In this document: positions 8,860 through 18,140 of the stretch, piece after piece
Position numbering within the stretch: the stretch's first letter is position 1
Layout: each line of letters begins with the position of its first letter
Origin: Clostridia bacterium
GTDB taxonomy: Bacteria; Bacillota; Clostridia; Acetivibrionales; DSM-27016
DNA length: 64,000 nt
Direction: 5' to 3'
Assembly (NCBI GenBank): GCA_026414765.1
Contig: JAOAIJ010000038.1
Location: 1-64,000, forward strand
Notes under the pieces: generated by a model
Database searches by the model: none
Told to the model about the DNA's origin: nothing
Seen by the model: only the letters and a program-made list of their open reading frames with translations
Position numbers and translations under genes: made by a program

Positions 8860-9924
8860 GTGGCGTTATTAGAGATTTCTGATAAAAAAGTACCAAGTAT
8901 TGAAATAATAGTAAACTCAGTTCCCTTACAGATTCCGGAAGTGAAATCCGTTTTAGATGTGAGTGTATCCCAATATATGAGCCCACCCAATTATTTCAAG
9001 CTTAGTTTGTTTGATCCGGAGCTGAAAATGCTTGACCGGGAGAAGGGGATACTCCGCGAGGGAAGCCGTATTGAAATCAATATGGGGTATGCAGGAAATT
9101 TGAAGAAGATGTTGGTCGGGGAGATTGCAGCAGTTACGGCAGATTTTTCAAATGATGCAGCAGTGACAATCCAGATTGAAGGATATGATCTGCTTCACCG
9201 CTTGTCCAGAGGTACTTTTTTCAGAAAATTTGAGGGGGCTACTGACGACAGCGGCCTTCCTGACAGTGAGATAGTCAGCATGATTGCTTCAGAGATGAAG
9301 CTGGTACCAAGCGTAGATTCAACACAGCAGAGGAATGAGGCAAGGGTGCAGAATCATGTTTCAAATCTTGTATTCCTGGAGGAATTGGCTCGTATGAATG
9401 GATTTTACATATGGATGGATGGAGATACTCTGAATTTTAAAAAAACACCGCCTCAAGCAGAGCCCATTCAGCTGAAATGGGGGGCAAACCTTATTAGTTT
9501 TTCAGCGAGATTAAGCATTTCCGGATTAGTAAACGAAATAGAGGTCAGGGGCTGGGAACAAGTCCAGAAGCAAGCTTTTTCTGCCAAGGTACAAAGGCCA
9601 GATGATTCTACCGCTGAGTTTTCGCGGGAAGGCCAGACATTGATTTCGCAAGGGTCAGGGGGTGTATCCGGAATGGTACTATGGAACACACAGATATCCA
9701 GTCAGCAGGAAGCAAAAGAATATGCGGAGACTGCCATGACGCAGCAAAGGCAGGTTATCACCGGGTCGGGGGCATGTATAGGCCAGCCTGACATGAGAGC
9801 AGGGTCGCAGCTTGAGATAAGCAGCATTGGACGTTTTGAGGGTACATATACAGTTCAAGAGGTAAGGCATACTTATGGGCCGGGCGGCTATTTAACATTT
9901 TTTCAGGTGGGGAGAATGCTATGA
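8860..9924 (+). CDS. Baseplate hub protein (gpD/gp27-like)
   Basis: A 354-residue protein starting at GTG after AAAGGGGAG. It is a phage late-control gpD/VgrG gp27-type hub: EIVSMIASEM, then RVQNHVSNLVFLEELARMNG and WMDGDTLNFKK are the typical core, with a C-terminal TYTVQEVRHTYGPGGYLTFF. Hub trimers convert the sixfold tube to the threefold spike. In Afp the hub and spike domains are fused in Afp8; here they are split into this gene and the next, which overlaps by ATGA. Confidence 0.9.
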   Translation: MALLEISDKKVPSIEIIVNSVPLQIPEVKSVLDVSVSQYMSPPNYFKLSLFDPELKMLDREKGILREGSRIEINMGYAGNLKKMLVGEIAAVTADFSNDAAVTIQIEGYDLLHRLSRGTFFRKFEGATDDSGLPDSEIVSMIASEMKLVPSVDSTQQRNEARVQNHVSNLVFLEELARMNGFYIWMDGDTLNFKKTPPQAEPIQLKWGANLISFSARLSISGLVNEIEVRGWEQVQKQAFSAKVQRPDDSTAEFSREGQTLISQGSGGVSGMVLWNTQISSQQEAKEYAETAMTQQRQVITGSGACIGQPDMRAGSQLEISSIGRFEGTYTVQEVRHTYGPGGYLTFFQVGRML

Positions 9925-10562
9925 GTATGAATAACATATCGGGACAATATGACAGTAGAGGGGACAAGCGTATTTACGGGGTTATTACCGGTGTTGTTAT
10001 TAAGAATAAAGACCCACAGGGCAAAGGAAGGGTAAAGGTGAAGTTCCCTTGCCTTACCGATAGCGAAATGGGGTATTGGGCACGTATGGCGGCACCTATG
10101 GCTGGCGGTGACAGGGGAATACTGTTCCTGCCGGAGGAAAAAGATGAAGTTCTGGTAGTGTTTGAGGAAGGAGACATATCCAGACCCTATATCATAGGTG
10201 CACTGTGGAATGGAAAAGACAAACCGCCGTATTCAAACGAGGATGGAAAGAACAACTTGAGGATCATCAAATCCAGGAGTGGGCATATCATTCGTTTGGA
10301 TGATACCGACGGTTCTGAGAAAATAGAGATTATTGATAAAAGCAGTAAAAACAGTATTACAATAGATACGGCAAAGAACTCAATAAGTATTAAGTCTGAA
10401 AAGGATATAAGTATTGATGCACCTAACGGGATAATCCGGCTGAACTCAAAGAGTATTGAAGTATCTTCTTCGGCAGAAACAAAAGTCGATGCAAAAGCAG
10501 GTCTGGAGCTGAAGAGTTCGGGGAATACGGTTATTAAAGGTGCAACTGTTAATATAAATTAA
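9921..10562 (+). CDS. Spike protein (gpV/gp5 OB-fold and beta-helix)
   Basis: A 213-residue protein whose ATG overlaps the hub stop. Residues about 20-110 are the gp5/gpV OB-fold (GKGRVKVKFPCLTD, PEEKDEVLVVFEEGDISRPY, IIGALWNGKDKPP). Residues about 135-213 are a repetitive beta-prism spike with short repeats (NSISIKSEKDISIDAPNG, IIRLNSKSIEVSS, LELKSSGNTVIKGATVNIN). The spike pierces the target envelope and carries the PAAR tip encoded just downstream. The stop codon lies inside a dispersed hairpin repeat. Confidence 0.9.
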   Translation: MSMNNISGQYDSRGDKRIYGVITGVVIKNKDPQGKGRVKVKFPCLTDSEMGYWARMAAPMAGGDRGILFLPEEKDEVLVVFEEGDISRPYIIGALWNGKDKPPYSNEDGKNNLRIIKSRSGHIIRLDDTDGSEKIEIIDKSSKNSITIDTAKNSISIKSEKDISIDAPNGIIRLNSKSIEVSSSAETKVDAKAGLELKSSGNTVIKGATVNIN

Positions 10563-10623
10563 CTCGTTGTGCTGGCTGGTTGGAACGGAACTTGCAATAA
10601 AAATCAGCTGGCACAAGAGGCTA
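10559..10623. repeat. Dispersed hairpin repeat, copy A
   Basis: The left arm at 10566-10581 and right arm at 10602-10617 can pair over about 16 bases if GU pairs are allowed. The outer string TTAACTCGTTGTGCT at 10559-10573 recurs exactly, in reverse orientation, at 27432-27446. The segment GGAACGGAACTTGCAAT recurs with few changes near 60847. The copy overlaps the spike stop codon and fills most of the gap before the PAAR gene. Confidence 0.6.
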
Positions 10624-10693
10624 AATTAATCTGCGGTACCGGTGAAATTATGTTATAGAACCCGGTATGACGCTTTAATCGGGAGTGTGTTTT

Positions 10694-11080
10694 ATGGGGA
10701 TGCCTGCAGCAAAACAAGGAGACCGGATAACTGCCAGCGATATGCACTTGATTCAGCCCCCGGGGACTACATCGCCTGTATTGGTGCCACATCCTTTTGT
10801 CGGTATGATCGATGGAGGATTGAGCAGTGATGTGAAAATAATGGGTATGGCGGCAGCTACAGTGAACAGCACAGCCACCAACAGCCCTTCTCATGTGCCT
10901 ATAGGAGGGACTTTTATAAAACCTCCTCAAAATAAGGCAACCATCATTATTGGTAGTGTGACGGTATTTATAAACGGGAAAGCCGCTGCGCGAATGGGTG
11001 ATACTGCGACAACCTGCAATGATCCGGCAGATTTGCCGGCTGGGCAAGTGATTGCAAGCGGCACGGTTATGATTGGATAG
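10694..11080 (+). CDS. PAAR-like spike tip protein (Afp10-like)
   Basis: A 128-residue protein. The ATG at 10694 follows GGGAG at 10680-10684; earlier in-frame GTG (10685) is less well placed. It begins MGMPAAKQGDRITASDMHLI and ends with VFINGKAAARMGDTATTCND, the PAAR pattern that folds into a metal-stabilised cone sharpening the spike. Histidines and cysteine (SDMHLI, PSHVPIGG, TTCND) are available as metal ligands. There is no C-terminal toxin extension. Confidence 0.88.
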   Translation: MGMPAAKQGDRITASDMHLIQPPGTTSPVLVPHPFVGMIDGGLSSDVKIMGMAAATVNSTATNSPSHVPIGGTFIKPPQNKATIIIGSVTVFINGKAAARMGDTATTCNDPADLPAGQVIASGTVMIG

Positions 11081-11126
11081 GTTTTATTGGTTTATTGAAA
11101 TGTTTTCCGGACAGCAGGAGGTATGT

Positions 11127-11543
11127 ATGAGGGATTCTACAAAAAAAGACAAGGAGTTTTTAGGTGCGGGGATTGCATTTCCTTTTTGTGTTGATGAAAA
11201 AGGACAGATAAAAATGAATAGTCTGGAAGACCACATCCGGCAGTCTATTTTTCTGATTCTAAACACAGCAAAGGGAGAACGTGTGATGCGGCCTGATTTC
11301 GGCAGCGGACTAAACAGACTGGTTTTTTCCAATATAGATATAGCTACAAAAGCACTGGTCAAACACGAAGTTGAGGTGGCACTCACCAGGTTTGAACCAC
11401 GGATAAAGCTTCTGCATGTGGATGTAAAGGATGATGCAAGGGATAAAGGGGTTCTCTCTATTACATTGGAGTACAAAGTAAGGCAAACAGATACGGTATT
11501 TAACCTGGTATACCCGTTTTATCTGGAAAGAGGGGGAGTTTGA
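11127..11543 (+). CDS. Baseplate wedge protein (gp25-like)
   Basis: A 138-residue protein. The start at 11127 is chosen because GGAGG at 11117-11121 precedes it; the frame is open back to 11073. LGAGIAFPFCVDEKGQIKMN, then HIRQSIFLILNTAKGERVMR and PDFGSGL are the gp25/IraD core, including the conserved run before PDFG. gp25 subunits form the wedge core that nucleates the sheath. The stop overlaps the next ATG (TGATG). Confidence 0.9.
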   Translation: MRDSTKKDKEFLGAGIAFPFCVDEKGQIKMNSLEDHIRQSIFLILNTAKGERVMRPDFGSGLNRLVFSNIDIATKALVKHEVEVALTRFEPRIKLLHVDVKDDARDKGVLSITLEYKVRQTDTVFNLVYPFYLERGGV

Positions 11544-14500
11544 TGCCTGATAAATTACCTGTTTTGGATAACAGGATTTTAAAGGATATAATGAAAGATT
11601 TATATGATATGACAAAAGTCCATATCCCAGAGTGGAATCCCCCGCCGGAAGGAGATGCGGGAGCCATGCTTCACCGCATATATGCAAGGCTTTTGGAAAT
11701 CACTCTGGAGCGTCTGAATAAAGTACCGGAAAAGAATTTGATTGCATTTTTAAGTACTATGGGGGTAAACCTTCTTCCCGCCTCACCGGCTGTTGTTCCA
11801 CTCACATTTGAGCTTATGCCTGGAACAGAGTATGCTTTGATACCTGAAGGAACCATGGCAGGAACAGAGCAGGTGATATTTGAGACAGAGGAGGATATTA
11901 CAGCAATATCTTCAAAAATAATTAAGGCTTTCACGATAAACCCTTTTTGGGAAAGCTACTCTGATATTACCGGGATTTTTGGCAGAGGGGACAGTTTTGG
12001 CTTTTCACCCTTTGAGGGTAAGCATCTTCTATCTTACGCCATGTTGTTTGGCCACGCTATGCTTTTAGACTATAACAAAGCTAAAGTGGAAATAAAATTC
12101 AAATGGAAGTCACAAGAGATTTCCAGGCAGGAATTCACTAAAATACTTGAAAGGTTTAAGTGGCGATTTATAAGGGAAGAAAATACGGTTGATTTGAAAG
12201 TGAAGGCGAGCGACATCACAGCCTCTGATGGTATAAAGAAAGCAGGAGTGGTATTTGAGAATACGGCTCCTCCAGAAATGACAGCAGTTAAAGGACCGGG
12301 TATATGTGGCAGTATGGAAAACCGATGGATATCCATGACTATGAATACAGCACATATGGACAAAAGACTTTTAAATGACCTGATGTTTACATCTGTGGAG
12401 CTAGTAGTAAGCAGCCAGAGAATACCGCCTGATACAGCGTTTTTCAATACAGCTCCGGTGGACATTACCAAGGACTTTTACCCTTTCGGAGAAGCTCCTA
12501 AAACCGGAGATGTCTTTTATTTGAGCTGTAAGGAGGCATTTTCCAAATCACAGAAAAATGCAAACTGTACTATTGATCTGGATTTTGAAATAGAAGCTTC
12601 TGCCGGTAAAATCAAGTGGGAATACTGCAGCAGCAGCGGATGGAAGGAGCTTGTACCTCTAAGTGATTCAGGCCAGGATTTTACCGGGCAAAGGACAGTA
12701 ACCTTTTCAACACCTTCGGATATAAAGAAAATAAGAGTTCCTGTAGAAGGTATGGCAAATTACTACTATTATGTCCGGGCCAGCATAGCAGATAAAGAGC
12801 TTTTCCCTGCACCTGCTTTTGAATGTATTTCCGTTCAGGTGAAAGACCCTGCTGCGAATAGCAGTAATAATTATCTCCCCCTGGTGTTTACAAGTGACAG
12901 TCCCGTTGATGATATTGTCTCCGGTGATTTTAAGCTCAATGGATCGCTTGAGTATGTAGATAAAAGCTGTGCTTTCCCTTTTGGAACAGACGCAAAGATT
13001 GGTAAAACTGCGTATTTTGCACTGTTGGAAGAAACAAAAGGGGGATGGAAGCTTGAATTTTCTTTTAGTCCGAAACCGAAGTCTGAAATACTTTGGGAAT
13101 ATTGCAAAGGGAAGGGAATGTGGGAGCCGCTGAACGTCTCTGATGGAACTGCGGTTTTCACAAAAAAAGGAATGGTTAATTTTAAACTTCCTTGCGACAT
13201 TCAGCAGGAGGAAATATGCGGGCAGAGCAATTACTGGGTTCGTGCCCGGATCATCCGTGGAAATTTCGGGAAGCCTGCAGAATACATTCCTGTAAAAAGT
13301 GATGACCCATCCAGGGGATACAGGATTGCTACCGACTCAGGCAAATACATACCTCCATTTATTAAGAGTATTCGTATAAACTATACCTCCACTGTTTTTC
13401 CTTCAGTATTATCTCAAAGCGGATTCATATACAGTGATAGGACTGAACTCAACAGTAATGAAACGTTTTATACTCCTGCCGATTCTGTAAAAAATGTCAA
13501 ACCGTACAAATATGCCGATGCCAGACCTTCTTTGTACCTTGGTTTCGACAGGTTTATTCAGGGACAACCTGTGACTATATATGCTTCAGCAAGGCCTACA
13601 TGCTTTTCAAACAGTGCAGAGAATGAAAGTATCACATCTGACCGGACGGATGAAAATAACCGTATAGGCTGGGAGTATTTTAACGGCAAGGAGTGGAAAA
13701 CACTTTCAGTAACCGATACTACAGACAATATGAAGAGGTCGGGAATCGTAAAATTTCTTATGCCCTATGATGCTTCTCCATTTTCAAAATTCCATGCAGA
13801 GGAAGAACTCTATTGGATACGTGCTGTATCCGCATTGGATAATCCGCTTGACGCGCAAGTACTGACAGGTATATATCTTAACACCGTGCCTGCACTGCAT
13901 GGGATAACAAAACAGGAGGAAACCCTCGGATCAAGCAATGGCCAGCCCGGGCAGATAATGCGATTAACTTCTGTTCCGGTATTGGAAGGAATACAGGTGT
14001 TTGTCAGGGAGTATGAGCCGCCGTCTGATAATGAATTGTGTGAGATAGAGCAGGAGGAAGGCAGGCAATCAGTTATTTTAAAGGTAAATCCCGTGACGAA
14101 GGAAGCTGAGACATGGGTGCGCTGGCATGAGGTTTCCAACTTCCTAATGTCAAACCCCAAAAGCCGGCATTATACATTTGACTATACAAAAGGCACTATC
14201 ACCTTCGGAGACGGTAAACGGGGACTTATTCCTCCTTATGGATCAAACAATATAACAGCAAGCTACAGGACAGGCGGCGGAACTGCGGGAAATATCAAAA
14301 AAGGGTCTGCAATAAAGGTGAAATCTTCTATTCCGGGCGTTTCAGGAGTAATCAATCCTATGGATGCCGAAGGTGGATCTGAGCCCGAAACACTTGATAT
14401 GGCAAGAGTACGTGGGCCACAAGTACTAAAAAGCAGAAATTATGCAGTTACATCCGGTGATATCGAGTGGCTGGCACGGCAGGCCGCCGGAACACGCATC

Positions 14501-15757
14501 GCACGTACAAAATGTCTGACCAATATTAACCGGCAGTTATGTTTTGAACCTGGCTGTGTGACACTTATAGCAGTTCCACAGGTGTCTGATGACAAGCCTT
14601 TGCCCGGACCTGGACTTATAAGGCGGATAGAGGACTATTTGAAAGACCGTTTATCGGCAAATATGAAAACATGGCTAAATGTGATAGGGCCCGGATACAT
14701 AAAAGTTGCCGTGTATTTGGAAGTTGCTCCGGTTGACATAGACGATGCTCAAACCGTTAAGAACCGAGTAATAACCGCTTTGAAAAGCTTTTTCAATCCT
14801 TTGCGGGGGGGACCTGATTGTAGTGGATGGGAATTCGGAAGGGACGTATACCTTTCAGAAATATGCAGAGTTATAGAGAGTATCGAGGGTGTGGACCATG
14901 TTAATCTGGATACTATGGATATCCGTCCGAATATTGCCCAGAAGTATATAGAAATTGGAGACGACTTTGACTTTATTAATTTCATTGGAATGGAAATTCA
15001 CAAGGGAACACCGGTCGCCGTAAACATCCCGGATACGGGGTGTCCCCGGAAGTTGGCAGTCACTGCACAATCCGTGTTTATAACTTCAGATTTAAAGGGT
15101 TTGTATGTAAAAGGTTTTAAAGAGGGAGATAAAATTACAAGAATACTTGACATAGAGGTACAAGAAATTTCTGTAGAGAGCAAAACTATATGGATTAAGC
15201 CGGTGACCGATATGGTGGGATTTCCTTACGGCAGTTCTGTGACATCTGCCGATGGTACAAAAAGAGCAAGACTGGCCCAGGGAATATTACCGGAAAGTGT
15301 GACAAATACGGTTTTGATAGAGGGGGAAAACACTTCATTTTTCAGTGATCTGAAGCCTGGCAGCATACTTACCCTCTTCTATCCGTTTCCCATGACTGTA
15401 ACTGATGTATCTATGAATAAAGAGACTTTGGTTTTAGGTATAGAGCCTTATAGCAGCATACTGGATTTTCCTGCTGGGAGTGTTTTTTCTACTATGGACA
15501 ATTCAGTGAGATTGCCGCTGAAGCAAGCTGTAGATGCAAATAAAAATACTGGTTGTATTATACTGGAAAACTTTCTGGAAGGTGAAACCATGGCTGTATT
15601 AAGTAAGTATAAGCAATGTGAGAAAATAGACTTTACGGTAAAGGGTGTCCACCCGGTCAATGATACGGTTTATCTTGAGGAGAATTATCTTGTTTATTCC
15701 GGTGAGCATACGGTAAATATTGTGGATAAAGCAGCTAGGGGAAGGAGTGATGTGTAA
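11543..15757 (+). CDS. Large baseplate protein, J/gp6-like (Afp11-like)
   Basis: A 1404-residue baseplate assembly protein. The N-terminus (WNPPPEGDAGAMLHRIYARL) and the C-terminal half (FNPLRGGPDCSGWEFGRDVY, then IESIEGVDHV at about 1090-1115) mark the J/gp47 family that forms the baseplate wedge ring. Between them are three related beta domains with WEYxxGxxWxxL signatures at about residues 359, 518 and 709, each followed by a VxFxxP strand. A further beta-rich region of about 200 residues follows the J core. The ATG overlaps the gp25 stop and the end overlaps the next ATG. Confidence 0.87.
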   Translation: MPDKLPVLDNRILKDIMKDLYDMTKVHIPEWNPPPEGDAGAMLHRIYARLLEITLERLNKVPEKNLIAFLSTMGVNLLPASPAVVPLTFELMPGTEYALIPEGTMAGTEQVIFETEEDITAISSKIIKAFTINPFWESYSDITGIFGRGDSFGFSPFEGKHLLSYAMLFGHAMLLDYNKAKVEIKFKWKSQEISRQEFTKILERFKWRFIREENTVDLKVKASDITASDGIKKAGVVFENTAPPEMTAVKGPGICGSMENRWISMTMNTAHMDKRLLNDLMFTSVELVVSSQRIPPDTAFFNTAPVDITKDFYPFGEAPKTGDVFYLSCKEAFSKSQKNANCTIDLDFEIEASAGKIKWEYCSSSGWKELVPLSDSGQDFTGQRTVTFSTPSDIKKIRVPVEGMANYYYYVRASIADKELFPAPAFECISVQVKDPAANSSNNYLPLVFTSDSPVDDIVSGDFKLNGSLEYVDKSCAFPFGTDAKIGKTAYFALLEETKGGWKLEFSFSPKPKSEILWEYCKGKGMWEPLNVSDGTAVFTKKGMVNFKLPCDIQQEEICGQSNYWVRARIIRGNFGKPAEYIPVKSDDPSRGYRIATDSGKYIPPFIKSIRINYTSTVFPSVLSQSGFIYSDRTELNSNETFYTPADSVKNVKPYKYADARPSLYLGFDRFIQGQPVTIYASARPTCFSNSAENESITSDRTDENNRIGWEYFNGKEWKTLSVTDTTDNMKRSGIVKFLMPYDASPFSKFHAEEELYWIRAVSALDNPLDAQVLTGIYLNTVPALHGITKQEETLGSSNGQPGQIMRLTSVPVLEGIQVFVREYEPPSDNELCEIEQEEGRQSVILKVNPVTKEAETWVRWHEVSNFLMSNPKSRHYTFDYTKGTITFGDGKRGLIPPYGSNNITASYRTGGGTAGNIKKGSAIKVKSSIPGVSGVINPMDAEGGSEPETLDMARVRGPQVLKSRNYAVTSGDIEWLARQAAGTRIARTKCLTNINRQLCFEPGCVTLIAVPQVSDDKPLPGPGLIRRIEDYLKDRLSANMKTWLNVIGPGYIKVAVYLEVAPVDIDDAQTVKNRVITALKSFFNPLRGGPDCSGWEFGRDVYLSEICRVIESIEGVDHVNLDTMDIRPNIAQKYIEIGDDFDFINFIGMEIHKGTPVAVNIPDTGCPRKLAVTAQSVFITSDLKGLYVKGFKEGDKITRILDIEVQEISVESKTIWIKPVTDMVGFPYGSSVTSADGTKRARLAQGILPESVTNTVLIEGENTSFFSDLKPGSILTLFYPFPMTVTDVSMNKETLVLGIEPYSSILDFPAGSVFSTMDNSVRLPLKQAVDANKNTGCIILENFLEGETMAVLSKYKQCEKIDFTVKGVHPVNDTVYLEENYLVYSGEHTVNIVDKAARGRSDV

Positions 15758-17091
15758 TGCCTCTTTCAGTGCCTGATATAGATGACCGCACATATGAGCA
15801 GCTGGTGGCGGAAGCACGCACGCTGATACCCAAGAATTTTCCGGTATGGACAGACCATAATCCTTCCGATCCGGGGATTACTCTGCTGGAACTGTTTGCT
15901 TTTTTAATGGAAGCAGGTATTTATCAGATAAACAGGGTGCCTGAACAAAGCTTGGAGCACTTTGCCGGATTAATGGGCATTAAAAGGCAACAGGGTGAAG
16001 AAATCGAGCAAATGCTTTGCAGGGCAATGAAGGTCTTGACAGAAAAAAGTCGTGCTATTACTACGGAAGATATGATATATCTGATTCAGCAGCCCGGAAT
16101 ATTTTATGATACTACCACTGCGCTGAAACTAAAGTATTTTGCCGGAACTCCGGTTTGTGATATGGAGGTATCGGAAATCATAGGCAGCATCAGTGTTTGG
16201 CATGATGATGGAAGCAAAACGCTTGAAATAAGCATGGAGGCTGGAAAACGGCTTTTTGAAGGGGATGTCATATTGTTTGACGATAAAGGCAGGCTTGAGT
16301 GTGCTGTTGTAGAGAGAGCTGTTTATGGAGTGAAAACAACAACCGTAGTTTTAAAAACATCCACATACTTTAACCACGGGAAGAAGGCAAAAATCAGGAA
16401 AATAATATCCCCCATGGACCCTTGCAAATCCAGTCTTGCTGTTGCTGTAAAACAGGGTGAAAAGGGTATTGTCCTGAAAAATGCGATGGATGCAAAGCGT
16501 TCATATGTATTCCGTGTAGGTATGCCGGATTCATGCGACTATTTATGCGTGAATGAAGTAAATATTTCAAGGGTTGCGGTAGAATCTAAGAAAGACTTTG
16601 TAAATCTGATAATTGTTCCTTACAGCGATACCGAAGCTACACCGCAGCCATCTGATGACTTGCGCCAAAAGGTGTTTGAGTATATACGCTCCATTTGTCC
16701 AGTAAGTACTCGCATCCGTGTAAATAAGCCGGAATATGAGGATATTTGTATCCATATTTGTGCCGTACGGGAAAGAGGCAGTATCATAGACAAGGGTATG
16801 CTCCGGAGTAATATACATGAAGCTGTAAGAGATTTTTTGAATCCTCTTCCGGATAATGCGGGCGGAAAAGGGTGGGAATTCGGAAGAACTGTTTACCGTT
16901 CAGAACTATATAGAATCATTGAAGATGTAAAAGGTGTGGATCATGTAAAACAGCTTTTACTGAAGAAAGGCTCAGTTCCTTCCTTTAATAAAGAATGTGA
17001 CAGGCTTGTCAATGAAATCTGCCTTACGACAAGTACATCATTGGTAAGAGTAGGGGATGAGGCTGTCAGTATTGAAGTGATAGATGAATAG
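15757..17091 (+). CDS. Second baseplate J-like protein (Afp12-like)
   Basis: A 444-residue protein. It opens with PVWTDHNPSDPGITLLELFA, the usual N-terminus of the smaller injection-system J protein, and ends with LNPLPDNAGGKGWEFGRTVY plus IEDVKGVDHV, the same motif as in the preceding gene. The two therefore share a C-terminal fold and probably form a heteromeric wedge. The start codon overlaps the upstream stop (TAATG). Confidence 0.88.
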   Translation: MPLSVPDIDDRTYEQLVAEARTLIPKNFPVWTDHNPSDPGITLLELFAFLMEAGIYQINRVPEQSLEHFAGLMGIKRQQGEEIEQMLCRAMKVLTEKSRAITTEDMIYLIQQPGIFYDTTTALKLKYFAGTPVCDMEVSEIIGSISVWHDDGSKTLEISMEAGKRLFEGDVILFDDKGRLECAVVERAVYGVKTTTVVLKTSTYFNHGKKAKIRKIISPMDPCKSSLAVAVKQGEKGIVLKNAMDAKRSYVFRVGMPDSCDYLCVNEVNISRVAVESKKDFVNLIIVPYSDTEATPQPSDDLRQKVFEYIRSICPVSTRIRVNKPEYEDICIHICAVRERGSIIDKGMLRSNIHEAVRDFLNPLPDNAGGKGWEFGRTVYRSELYRIIEDVKGVDHVKQLLLKKGSVPSFNKECDRLVNEICLTTSTSLVRVGDEAVSIEVIDE

Positions 17092-17106
17092 GAGTGTGGT
17101 CTAAGC

Positions 17107-18105
17107 GTGGCAAAGAATATGCGGCCTATACAGTTTCTTGACTATCTTCCACAGTATTTGCGCAGTGGTGAAGCAGAGGGTATGAATATATTAAGCAGGT
17201 TTCTGGAGCCTATGGAAACCATGTTTGAGAATCTGGAAGCTGCAATTGAAGGAAACATTATTTCACTCACCTATATAGGCGGTGTGGGTAGAGTGCTGTC
17301 TGTAAAGGAATTTGAAAGCGGAGACATCAGGTTTGTAAACGGCACACCTGTAAGGATTCCCGGAACGGATAATTATTCAAGACTTTCAAAGGAAATTCCT
17401 GCGGGAGCAAAGGGTGTAAGCAATATTGAGGTTGAAGATGATGGATTTGCTGATCGCCTAAAAACCGGGGATGTCATCGAGGTCTTTTCCGGGGGAATTT
17501 CCGATTTGTTCAACCTTGCTGTTACCCCACCACCCGAATTCAGGTACACGCCTACTTCCGAATACGATTTTCTTGCATATATTGCAGGTTTCACAGCTTT
17601 GCCGCTGAGGGAGGATAAGTCTGCACAATGGAACCGCTCATTTTTGCAGGCAGCAATTCCTTTATACCGTGAACGCTATACTCTCAATGGGTTGAGAAAA
17701 CTGCTTGAGGAATGGCTCAAGGGTGAAATAATCAAGGGTACTGTTATACTGACAGACCTGACAAGGACACATACGGATGTTGACACAGTTTTTCAACTAG
17801 GCGATACGTCGGTACTGGGGGTTGATACAGTGCTCGGAGAGGGTCCCGCACATTTTTTTGTAGTGGACCTTGTGATAGACTCTACAGCACCTGTTATGCG
17901 CTGTCCGGAAGGAATATTTGCGTTTCAGAGGGCAGTAAAGTATTTTCTGGATGCTGAAAAACCAGCAAACAGTTACTACAGGCTTTGTGTCCATGCGAGC
18001 ACCATGCAGCTGGCGCCGGATAAAAAGACGCCTGAGGATACAGATGCACAAATTGGTGAAACCACCATGCTATACGGTGAACCATGGATAATAGAAGGTC
18101 GGTAA
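17107..18105 (+). CDS. Tail protein I-like baseplate protein
   Basis: A 332-residue protein with a GTG start. The opening FLDYLPQYLRSGEAEGMN, the LSRFLEPMETMFENLEAAI helix and the block FLQAAIPLYRERYTLNGLRK are typical of P2 gpI-like proteins in contractile injection clusters. Such proteins sit at the periphery of the baseplate and link it to the tail fibre, which is encoded next. Confidence 0.85.
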   Translation: MAKNMRPIQFLDYLPQYLRSGEAEGMNILSRFLEPMETMFENLEAAIEGNIISLTYIGGVGRVLSVKEFESGDIRFVNGTPVRIPGTDNYSRLSKEIPAGAKGVSNIEVEDDGFADRLKTGDVIEVFSGGISDLFNLAVTPPPEFRYTPTSEYDFLAYIAGFTALPLREDKSAQWNRSFLQAAIPLYRERYTLNGLRKLLEEWLKGEIIKGTVILTDLTRTHTDVDTVFQLGDTSVLGVDTVLGEGPAHFFVVDLVIDSTAPVMRCPEGIFAFQRAVKYFLDAEKPANSYYRLCVHASTMQLAPDKKTPEDTDAQIGETTMLYGEPWIIEGR

Positions 18106-18140
18106 TTTATATTATATTATTAAGGCAGGGGGATACATAA

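Noticed and set aside
10604-11047. 147-codon minus-strand ORF opposite the PAAR gene
   Set aside because: The plus-strand PAAR protein is clear. The minus frame has no ribosome site and a shadow-like composition.
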